From contig OX637409.1 of the NCBI GenBank assembly GCA_951799425.1, positions 17,334,460 through 17,398,459 on the forward strand: a stretch of DNA of 64,000 bases, in the 5' to 3' direction. Positions 1 through 8,668 of the stretch are shown one piece after another. The DNA is from Ilex aquifolium (taxonomy: Eukaryota > Streptophyta > Magnoliopsida > Aquifoliales > Aquifoliaceae). Position 1 is the stretch's first letter. Each line of letters opens with the position of its first letter. The notes under the pieces are model-generated. The model was not told where the DNA came from, did not search any database, and saw only the letters and a list, made by a program, of their open reading frames with translations. Both the position numbers and the translations under genes were made by a program.

Positions 1-523
1 ATGATTAGTTAAATGTTGAGTTAGAGTTGACTAGTACTCGATGTGAACTTGAAATGAAATGACATGACATGAATACGACTCGACACAACACAATTGCCAC
101 CTCTAAGAAAGAGAAGACATGGTTGAACTTTTACTAATACCTATTTTTTTGGCTTTTCCATACGGTGTTGCTTGAATAAATGCTTGCAATCTTTCTATAA
201 TCACAATTTAATTTTTTTTTTATATATAATGTAGTTTTATTGGAATCATTGGATTAATACTAAGTTTTAATATTTAATAATAATTCGATCAATTTATTAT
301 TTTTGTTAGCAGGTCGTATGGTTTTCAAATTTGTGTTGAAAAATAGTCAATTCAAAATTCGCTAATTTTGAATTGTTTATATGGATTCTGCAGCTTTCAC
401 TTTTTTAAGGTGTTAGTTGTAGTTGTCCTCTGTTAAAAAAAAAAAAAAAAAAATTCGCTAATTTTGTATCGAATTCGAGTCAGGTCATGTTTTAGGTTAT
501 ATGAAGAATGTTTTTTTTTTTTT
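1..523. other. AT-rich spacer, no gene seen
   Basis: AT-rich sequence with no credible ORF. Bases about 195-290 (around the words ggaatcattgga and ttcaatatttaat-like text) recur in direct orientation at about 3722-3802, on the far side of the hAT element, so a short old repeat is present. A run of about 18 A lies near 436-453 after a tgtagttgtcctctgtt-like phrase that also occurs near 60620 and 60845, possibly the 3' end of an old retroposon. Confidence 0.4.
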
Positions 524-1547
524 GGGAGAATTACACCCAAACCCCTTGAGGTTTGTCATTTAATCACTTAGACTATTGACATTTGAAATATTACACACAG
601 ACCCTCTGAAGTTTGTGCGCGCGTAACACTTAGACTCTTGCTGTAAATATATCCGATAATAAATTACACCCAAACCTCCTGAGGTTTGTAAACATATATT
701 ACTTAGACCCCTTAAATTTAAAATGTTATATTTAGACAAAAAAATACTTCAATCAGAGATAAAATATCAAATATTTTAAATTTTACAATTAAAATTCATG
801 TTCTATTGTACAATTTATTGAAATAAAATCAAAATAAAAATTCAACTTCTTCTTAAAAAATTGTAATTAGTATACAATTATATTGTCTATTGAAATTTAA
901 TTTGGTCATTTAAACAACCAAATTAAAATATCAAACTACCCGAATTAAAGCTAAAAGATGTTGTGTCCATTACAGTTTGACCCCTTGTTTAATTTTTTAA
1001 TTTTATTCTAATTAATAGTATAATTATATATTAACTATGATTTTTTTTAAAAGACTGGATTTTTGTTTTTGATTTTATTTTAATAAATGACATAATAGAA
1101 CATGAATTTTGATTGTAAAATTCGTGTTCTATTATGAAATGACTTAGACCATTTGTTTGATTTTTTTGTTTTATTCTAATAGATAGTATAATTCTATAAT
1201 AATTATGATTTTTTAAGAAAAAAATTAAATTTTTATTTTTGATTTTATTTCAGTAAAAGATACAAAAAAAAATGAATTTTGATTGTAAAATTTAAAATAT
1301 TTAATATTTTATCTTTAATTGTAGTATTTTTAGTCTAAGTGTAATATTTTAAACTTAAGGGGTCTAAATATTATATGTTTACAAATTTCAAGGGATCTAA
1401 GTGTAATTTATTAACGAATATATTTACAACAGAAGTCTAAGTATTACGCGCGTACAAACTTTAGGGAATCTGTGTGTAATAGTTCAAATGTTAGGGAGTT
1501 TGAGTGATTAAGTGACAAATCTCAGGGAATTTTGGTGTAATTCTCCT
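524..1547. mobile_element. Foldback/MITE-like element with ~220-bp inverted arms, copy 1
   Basis: The left end reads gggagaattacaccc and the right end is its inverse (ggtgtaattctcc). The arms stay complementary inward for about 220 bp, including ctgaagtttgtgcgcgcgtaa at left against its inverse ttacgcgcgtacaaacttta at right. The middle is AT-rich and itself made of inverted and direct words. No coding sequence. A close relative of the same length lies at 54718-55732, and a shorter one with similar arms at about 53883-54329, so this is a local non-autonomous family. T-rich sequence lies on both sides and no unambiguous target duplication is visible. Confidence 0.75.
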
Positions 1548-2112
1548 TGTTTTTTTTTTTTTTGAGCAAGGAGAATGTTAAGAGTAGACATTCGAATCCT
1601 TTACGCCTTCGATAGAAACAAGACCAATTTGATTGATTGCAACCCCATGTATTAAGGTCCATATCATTGATAATGTAGCACTACGTTATTTTCAACAAAC
1701 ATCCCTGCGAAACAAAACCCACCAAAGGTTTCAACTTCAATGGCATAGTCAATAAATTGAATGACAAAAACTATTGACTCTTGGCAAACTAAAAGATTAA
1801 TATCGCACCTGTGATTGATATCATAGGCCTCACAAAGTGAAGGTTATTTTCGGACTGTAATGCAAGTAATCAACAGAAACAACAAATCTCATATAGTAAT
1901 GCTATATGGATTTAAAAACTTGACTTGATAATTACAGTCATTAATTTTTTTGTGGGTCTCAACATTTATTAGCTAACTCTATTATGTGTAAATGAGTCTT
2001 CTGCTGTGAAAAGAGTAAGGGTGATAACTTCTGACACAACACGAAAATACGATTCGAAATTAATTTTTAATTTATAGAAAAAATATGAGCATATGTTTGA
2101 TTAAGTGATGAT
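1548..2112. other. Spacer, nothing recognised
   Basis: AT-rich intergenic DNA with no credible ORF, RNA gene or repeat boundary. The phrase cttgacttgataattacag near 1919 resembles the arm of the foldback element at 7590-8265 and may be a scrap of it. Confidence 0.35.
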
Positions 2113-3614
2113 TAGGGGTGTTCAAATTTCCGATTCGCCGTAATTTCCTACCCTACCCTATCCTACTGAACGGCTAGCCGCAAAAATCGGGTAGGAATGC
2201 GGAATAGCCATCAATTTCCGCATTTCTACCCTACCATACTCGCATTAATTAATTTATATATATATATATTAAACTAAAAAAACCATAATTGCTAACCAAC
2301 CAGCCTTATCGACTGTCGTCTACTGACTGTACAAGCGCCTCACCTCACTCCACTCATCTTCTTCAACGTTCAATCCCGACCTCCCATCCCAGGTACTCTT
2401 TCTCTCTCTCTCTCTGTGCGATTTGGTGGCCTTCATCGTTCAGGGCCTGGTCTGGTCGCAAGAAGAGAATGCGGAAATTGATGGCCTGGTCTGGTCTGAT
2501 CGCAGGCCTTCATCTACAGATCTATGCTCAGATTTTTTTTTAAGCATCAAATCAATTTCATCTTTTCTTACACGCATGTGTTTCCTATGAGAAATCTATA
2601 TGCCCATCAATGTGACTGACCCAAACCCTCATTTCATAGTTTATCAGTTCAAACCCATTTAAACTAGGTCATTAATTTGATCCACAAAAGGAAAACAGGG
2701 CATAAATGTGCTCTTGTTTAGAGCATCTCCAACGCCCTCGCCACTCCAGCCTCTTTAGCCATTTTAGCGAGCAACCTACAAAATCCTATTCTCCAACGCC
2801 CTAGCTATCCAGCTCGCCAAAATAGCTGAGGCAAATTTGCTCACCAGATCTGGCGAGGAGAAATTGCTCGCCAGTTGCTGCTGCTGATGCTCTCCTTGCT
2901 GCTGCTATGAACCAGATGAGTCAACCAGATGGTTTCTCTCTCATTGCTGCTGTGAACTGAAAACGCCCCTCCCCCAAATTCTGAAACCCCAAAATAAATT
3001 CTGAAACCCCCATAAATTTTAGAATTATTATTATGGTACAATTTTGGTTGGATTGATGATTATACGTGCTTTGAGTTGAATTTTTGAATTATATTATTGA
3101 AAATTAATTAAAGTTAGTTGAAGTAGTAGCTAAAATGGAGAGCGTGGTTGGAGTGAATTTGAAAAAGTGACTAGCTAAAGTAGAGAATACAATATTTAAA
3201 TATATTTTGAGTAGCTATTTTATTGACCAGGGTTGGAGTTGCTCTTAATCTTTGTTTTGAGCTAATGGGTGCGTTTTATATCCTACTCCATGCAAAGAAC
3301 AAGCGATTGGTTTTGTTTTGTTTTGTTTTCCATATATAATGAGACATTCTTAAACCCCAGTGTGAAATCTTGAGCTTTGGCGGCATGGATTTGTGGGTGA
3401 GTAGTGAAAATAGTTTTCCATATAAAATGATACTAAAATTAATAGCTACAAAAATATTTACCCGACTTTCTACCCGGTTAATCGGGTAGAAAGTTGGGTA
3501 GGAATACCACACCTGATCGGGTAGGGCAGGCCAAGAAAAAATTCTTCCGCAAAGTATCGGATAAGAAGACGAAAGACTATACTTCCTACCCGTAGGGTAG
3601 GTTGAACACCCCTA
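2113..3614. mobile_element. Non-autonomous hAT element
   Basis: The left end is taggggtgttcaa and the right end its inverse (ttgaacacccct-a), the common plant hAT terminus. The flanks are 8-bp near-identical: gtgatgat at 2105-2112 and gtgataat at 3615-3622. Inside both ends are several copies of cctaccc / gggtagg words, typical sub-terminal repeats. There is no transposase. A separate MITE at 2721-3244 sits inside it; without that the element is about 975 bp. The short 84-codon ORF at 2289-2543 has no recognisable domain and I do not call it a gene. Confidence 0.8.
2721..3244. mobile_element. PIF/Harbinger (Tourist-like) MITE nested in the hAT element
   Basis: Begins gagcatctccaacgcc and ends with the inverse ggttggagttgctc; flanked on both sides by tta (2718-2720, 3245-3247), the 3-bp TSD usual for this superfamily. 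Inside are ctcgcca / ggcgag words and a CTG-rich stretch (about 2872-2950). It has no coding capacity. It interrupts the hAT element and so is younger than it. Confidence 0.8.
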
Positions 3615-4031
3615 GTGATAATGAATTTTAAACATAAAACTGAACGTTAAATTTTTTATTTATGGGTTATATGGGTCAGCACGAACACAATATAACAAGC
3701 AAAGTATAATGGAGAGTTAAACCACAATTTAATATTTTTTATATATAATGTGGTTTTATTGGAATCATTGGATGAACATTAAGTTTCAATATTTAATAGA
3801 GATCACAGTCAATCCAACGGTTATAATGAATTAGGTCAGCAAATTATGTCAGTAAATTAAGTCCCAATAACACATATTAATCAAAATAGTCCACAAATAT
3901 AAGAGGACTAGTTATTGCCTGTGTCTGAAGGCACAGAGTAATAAGAAATGGTAAATAATAAACATATTTATATTCATATCTAAAATCAAATCACAAACAT
4001 AGAGGAGAAATAAATGAATTTAAGCATCGGT
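3615..4031. other. AT-rich spacer
   Basis: No ORF of note. Bases about 3722-3802 are the second copy of the short direct repeat described at 195-290. Confidence 0.35.
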
Positions 4032-4738
4032 TGTAGTGGGGGTGAGAGGTGGTGGTGCTAGGAGACGGTGGTGGTTGTGGTGGGTGGCAATGACCGTGGT
4101 GGCGATGGTGGTGGCGGCGGCAACGGTGGTGGTGGTAATGGTGGCGGCGGTGGCGACGGTTGTGACGGTGGTAGTGGTGGTGGCGGTGGTGATGCTGGCG
4201 GCGGTAGTGGTGGTGGCAGCGGCGATGACGATGGCGGTGGTGGTAGCGGTGGCGACGGTGGTGATGGTAGTGATGACGGCGGTGGCGGAGCGGTGACGAC
4301 AATGGTGGTGGTGGCAGCGACGACGACGGTGGCGGTGGTGGTGGAGGTTGTGGTGGCGGTGACGACGACGGTGGTGGTGGTGGTGGCGATGGCGATGACA
4401 GCGACGGTGGTGGTGGTGGCGATGACGGCGACGGTGGTGATAGTGGTGGTGGCAGTGATGACGATGGCGGTGATGGTGGTGGTGGTGGCGGTGATGGTGG
4501 TGGCGACGACGGCGGTGGTGGCGACGACGATGGTGGTGGTGGCGATGGTGGTGGCGGCGATGGCGACGGCGGCGACGACGGTGGTGGTGGTGGCTATGGG
4601 GGTGGTGGTGGCGGCGATGGCTATGACGATGGTGGTGGCGGTGACGACGACAGTGGTGGTGGTGGTGGCGGCGGCGACGACGGTGGTGGTTGTGGTAGTG
4701 GCGGTGGTGGCGGTGGTGGCGGCGGTGGTGGCGGTTTC
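4032..4738. repeat. Degenerate GGN/GAN trinucleotide array (~700 bp)
   Basis: About 700 bp made almost only of ggt, ggc, gac, gat and gtg triplets, very GC-rich against its AT-rich surroundings. Because the repeat is triplet-based, long ORFs run in several frames: Gly/Asp-rich or Val/Ala/Thr-rich on the plus strand (up to 238 codons from 4068) and His/Arg-rich on the minus strand (103 codons). No signal peptide, domain or unique sequence flanks these, so I read it as a microsatellite-derived array and not as a glycine-rich protein gene, though expression cannot be excluded. Confidence 0.85.
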
Positions 4739-5317
4739 AAACGCTATTTTTTTTTTTAAAGTACTTATGAGAAATAATTTCTAGAAATTTTTTTAAAAAG
4801 TCATTCCAAACACACTCTTAGGGACCTATTTTTCCTATTAAATTTAGGGTATTAATATTAACTGTTAGATTAACTTTAAAGTAAAATTTAAAACGATCTG
4901 AACCGCGAAAAGCAAAAGTCATTTTGTTTATCTTTTAAAATTTGAATTATAAACTACTTTATTATATAAATTACTCGACATGGTCGAGGAAACGTACGTT
5001 TTCTATATAAGAAATCCCCAGCTTTTGATAGCCGTAAACAGTGAGATTATTACTCAAACTAGTGTAATGAGCTCCATGCAGCAGTTGAGGTACTTGTTCA
5101 TATCATCTCTAGGGACTAACTTTTCATGATTTGTCAACTTTTCTCTCCTAACCCTTTAACAGAGTATGGGTGTTAAAACTTATGGGAGTCCTACAGTACC
5201 AAAAATCAGCTCTTTACTTCATTTGGTGTACAAGATAATCAACACAGTTATCAAGATAAACCAAGTCCAAATGAACAAAGTGCAGAAAATAAAAGTACCA
5301 TTGCTATGGTTCATTGG
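4739..5317. other. Spacer downstream of the GRAS gene
   Basis: AT-rich, without a credible gene. A ttccaaacacactctta phrase near 4803-4819 looks like the end of a small hAT-type MITE whose other end I could not place. Part of the rightmost portion may be 3' untranslated sequence of the minus-strand GRAS gene. Confidence 0.3.
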
Positions 5318-5323
5318 TTTTTT

Positions 5324-5331
5324 TCTTTTTT

Positions 5332-5362
<31 letters not shown>

Positions 5363-5368
5363 GGGGGG
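5324..5368. repeat. T16-G27 homopolymer junction (A-rich/C27 on the GRAS coding strand)
   Basis: A T run (about 5326-5341) is followed directly by 27 consecutive G at 5342-5368. On the minus strand this is C27 followed by a long A-rich run, 54 bases past the GRAS stop codon. It may be a real homopolymer in the 3' UTR, or an assembly or sequencing error. The G strand could form a quadruplex. Confidence 0.9.
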
Positions 5369-5422
5369 AAGAACCACATTTTACATATCCTTGGCAGCAA
5401 TAGAATAACATGGTTGTCAATT

Positions 5423-7381
5423 TTAGACAGGCTTCCAATTGGACAGAGCATACATAACTCTCCCCTTCCAACCCTGCAACATCCAGTTGCTGTCCTCACC
5501 TACCACAAAATCCTTGTGGTAATGCAGCTTCACCTTAGTCCTTACCTCCTCCATGATGTCCCGGTCCAGTGGAAGCTGCCTGAACCCAGCCTTCCGATTC
5601 CGGGCTTGCCACTGCTTGTATGTCTCCGGCCTCTCAACCCTCTCACTAACCTCACATGCTATCACATTCATGACTTCTCTCCCGAAAACCTCTCTCTCAA
5701 ACATCAATCTATCCTCATCTTTGCGTCCCGCGTTTGCGTCAAACATATCAAACAGTGCAGAGAAATGGTGGAGTGCCTCTCGGAATCGTGGACCAAAAAA
5801 GGGACCATTGTAACTTCCATGTGCAACTCCATGAATGAACATGTCAGGATTCATCCTCCTGATTAAGTTCAGAACAGCATCTCTTGGATTGTTAGCCAAT
5901 ACTGTCTCATCAAGCACATTTCTTAGCCGGTACAAACAGTTAACAATAAGCATTTCATCTCTGTCAATTCTGATATCATCAAGTTGGATAGTGTCCCATT
6001 TCTTTGCTATGGCATTGTACTCAAAGGGAATGTTAAATCTCTTGCAATAATTTGCTAGGCGAAGTCCCGTCTCCTCAACCCTCTCTGCTGGCCGTAAGCC
6101 CGTTTGAGGAAAATCTATACCCGTAATTCGAAGCTTTGGAGGCCCACCCGGTCTCAAAGAGAGGCCCTGCATAATGCAGGGCCATTGAAAGCCATACAGA
6201 ATACCAAAATCAACTATGTGAAGCCTTGTCACTCCCATAGCTAGTTTCGCAATTGATTTGTTTGCAAAGATATTTGACATCCTCTGGAATGGGCAAGCTG
6301 TTACATAGGCCCGATGAGCTTTCAACATTTCAGCAGCTGATATTCTCCTAGCATCAAAAGCTGCATACAATTCTGTCCCAGTTCCGGCCAATCTGGCCTC
6401 GAGGGCGTTCGAAAAATAATGTGCCATCCTCTCAGTACCATCACCGTGAGACGAACAATGCTGCCTAATCCGCTTCAGCAATTCATTAGCAGTCCTGCTA
6501 TCAAAACATGCTACAGCTTGTGCACAGAGAGTTAGGAGACCCCTCAAATCCACCAATTCTCTTCCGTTGCCTTGTTTCTTACTACAACCCCATCGGCCCC
6601 TTCCCCTCTTTGATCCTTGTGCCTGACCATTCTGCTTCGATTCGTTCCTTGCTCCCTTTTGTGCGGACTGATCATCGTGCAAACCAGGATTCATAGCAGG
6701 ACAAAGCAACACCTTATCATACATCTCTGTTTGCTCAGAGTCGGACTCTTCGGCATAATCAGCCAACTGTTTGTTACTTCGCTCTTCTTCTTCTTCATAA
6801 TCACCATCTTCTGGAAGATGATTTTTCCAGGCGAATTGACTCTCATTAGCTGAATCAAAAACGTGAACTGGAGTCACAGGAGAGCGCAATAGCCCATCAA
6901 CAACATTGTAGTAGTTGCTTGAAGAACCACAATACTGCAAATCAGACTGGAAGTGGTGGTCGAAAAGAGAAGATTGTCCAAAAACTGGTCCAACCAGGCG
7001 CTGATCACGAACCCAATTGGACTCAACAGAGGTGTTAACAGCAGTAGAGCTATTACTACCGTGGCTACTGCAAGTCCCAGTTAAATTACTATTTGGGTTG
7101 TCGGCATTTTGATCAAGGAATGCAGAGTTCTGATATGGCGGCGGAGGGTAATTCTGAACAAGGACATCGTGGAAGGATTTCTCAGTAGCTTGGAGAGCAG
7201 AGCAGTCTTGAAACATGCAAGGTTTATTGTCCAAGTGATCCTCTTCCATGAGCATTTGATTTATGTATTTGAAGACCCCATCAAAGTAGTCACTGGCCAC
7301 CGAAGCTTCCTCCTCCGGAGCCACATCTTCATGGTGTGTGTCATTTGAAAAAACAGGGTAATTTGTAAAATTATGGTTCAT
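5423..7381 (-). CDS. GRAS transcription factor, LISCL group (SCL9/14/33-like)
   Basis: A single uninterrupted 652-codon ORF with an ATG start at 7381. The N-terminus holds the LISCL acidic motif GVFKYINQMLMEED (residues 35-48) and KPCMFQD (53-59), a Ser/Asn-rich middle, an acidic stretch (191-219) and a basic, NLS-like segment KRGRGRWGCSKK (258-269). The GRAS domain spans about 275-650: leucine heptad I from LVDLRGLLTLCAQAV (276-290), VHIID-type core LHIVDFG (387-393), PFYRE region starting LRITGIDFPQ (417-426), and the SAW end with W592, W633, W638 and W649. Proteins of this group act in the nucleus as transcriptional regulators or co-activators; SCL14 works with TGA factors in detoxification. 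That exact role is inference here. It is slightly shorter than the usual ~700-750 residues but has every conserved block and no break, so it is probably functional. Coding regions of this group are usually intronless with an intron in the 5' UTR; a possible acceptor (tctgtag) lies about 10-20 bases above the ATG. Confidence 0.95.
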   Translation of the reverse strand: MNHNFTNYPVFSNDTHHEDVAPEEEASVASDYFDGVFKYINQMLMEEDHLDNKPCMFQDCSALQATEKSFHDVLVQNYPPPPYQNSAFLDQNADNPNSNLTGTCSSHGSNSSTAVNTSVESNWVRDQRLVGPVFGQSSLFDHHFQSDLQYCGSSSNYYNVVDGLLRSPVTPVHVFDSANESQFAWKNHLPEDGDYEEEEERSNKQLADYAEESDSEQTEMYDKVLLCPAMNPGLHDDQSAQKGARNESKQNGQAQGSKRGRGRWGCSKKQGNGRELVDLRGLLTLCAQAVACFDSRTANELLKRIRQHCSSHGDGTERMAHYFSNALEARLAGTGTELYAAFDARRISAAEMLKAHRAYVTACPFQRMSNIFANKSIAKLAMGVTRLHIVDFGILYGFQWPCIMQGLSLRPGGPPKLRITGIDFPQTGLRPAERVEETGLRLANYCKRFNIPFEYNAIAKKWDTIQLDDIRIDRDEMLIVNCLYRLRNVLDETVLANNPRDAVLNLIRRMNPDMFIHGVAHGSYNGPFFGPRFREALHHFSALFDMFDANAGRKDEDRLMFEREVFGREVMNVIACEVSERVERPETYKQWQARNRKAGFRQLPLDRDIMEEVRTKVKLHYHKDFVVGEDSNWMLQGWKGRVMYALSNWKPV

Positions 7382-7589
7382 TTTTGTTTCAATCTACAGA
7401 TTTTCTGTTAGATGGGGAGTGAAAACTATGGCATGCTCGAACAGACGAAATCTGATGAATTCGAATTGAGTATAGTGGGTTTAAAGCAGATGAACAGTCT
7501 TGCTTGAGAGTAAAACCAAGGATGCAAAAATAAGAGTTGGGTTTTTTTTTTTCCAGCAATGTCACATGAATTTAAAAGGTAGACATAAA
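7382..7589 (-). promoter_or_regulatory. 5' leader / proximal upstream region of the GRAS gene
   Basis: Upstream of the ATG on the minus strand lies a pyrimidine-rich sequence with a tctgtag that could be the 3' splice site of a leader intron. I see no clear TATA box. If a leader intron exists, the foldback element at 7590-8265 could lie inside it. Confidence 0.3.
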
Positions 7590-8265
7590 AAATAGACTTG
7601 ATAATTACAATCATTTATATCAATAAAGTTCTATTCTTGATATTTTATTTCAATTAAGTCCTAAATTCTATTATAATCCAATTTTATCCTTACCTTTTAG
7701 GTACCAAAACTTTTTCATTTTTTTGCATTCTTAGAATCAATTAAGAGCACAAAAATTCATTGCTTACAAAATTAGCATCGAAACCCCATTAAAAAAACTC
7801 AGCTAACATAAATTTTATGGTAAAACTCAAAAAAAGCCCACATTTTTTTATTTTCTTATCTCATTAGGGTACCTAATCTTAAACACGAGACAATATTTGT
7901 CGATTATTTAATAAAATAAAAAAATTTAAAAAGAACTACATTGATAATATTTGTTGATTAATTCTATTTTAATGTCGTTACAGATTCAAACACAACAACT
8001 AAAATAAATCCCTAACTTAATCAGTTTAAACCCAATATAAATTAATAGAATATGATTTTGGTAAGAATTAGCTTAAATTAATATCGATGTAGAATCTGTA
8101 ATATTATATTAATTGGTTCTAAGAATGAAAGAGTTTTTGTAATTAAATGATGAGGACAAAATTGAAATATAATAGAATTAGGACTTTATTGAAATAAAAT
8201 ATTAAAATAGGACTTTATTGATATAAAATAAAAATAATAAGACTTAATGGATATTTATGGAAAAA
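7590..8265. mobile_element. Foldback/MITE-like element upstream of the GRAS gene
   Basis: The left arm (atcaataaagttctattc, then caattaagtcctaaattc and ttttatccttacc) is repeated inverted at the right (gatgaggacaaaattgaa, gaattaggacttta, taggactttattgatat). The arms are about 130 bp each with an AT-rich centre. It has no coding sequence. Half of a related sequence lies at about 61057-61145. Confidence 0.65.
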
Positions 8266-8668
8266 AATAATAATTATTTGTAATTTTTTCTTTTTTCATT
8301 ACCAAATAAGGAATAAATTCAGGAATCGTCCTCATAAATTTATTACAAGATTCTCAAGAATTAAGTCACATCATGTAGACCCAACCATTTTGGTATATTT
8401 CATTTTATCTACAAATTTGACAAAAGCAAGTGAATCCAGAATTAATTTCTTTCCAAAACATGTGGTGGTGCCATCTGCCACATAGAGGGTGTACTTACAA
8501 ATTCATCCACTTTTGAACCAATTTGTCCCCTTTCGGCCCATATTTGAAAGATGATTGAACAACAGGGGAAAATCATTGAAAGGGGGTATCCATATCCCTA
8601 CAGTACCTTTCAAACCTAGGAGTTATCTATTCATTTCAGTACTATACTAAAAAATTATTTTTACAATA
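8266..8668. other. Spacer, nothing recognised
   Basis: No credible ORF or repeat boundary between the foldback element and the Helitron. Confidence 0.3.

Noticed and set aside
4036-4784. Long Gly/Asp-, Val/Ala- and His/Arg-rich ORFs as protein genes
   Set aside because: They arise on both strands and in several frames from one triplet array, with no unique flanking coding sequence or domain.
5306-5866. 186-codon plus-strand ORF over the GRAS 3' end
   Set aside because: Shadow of the GRAS coding strand reaching into the G run.
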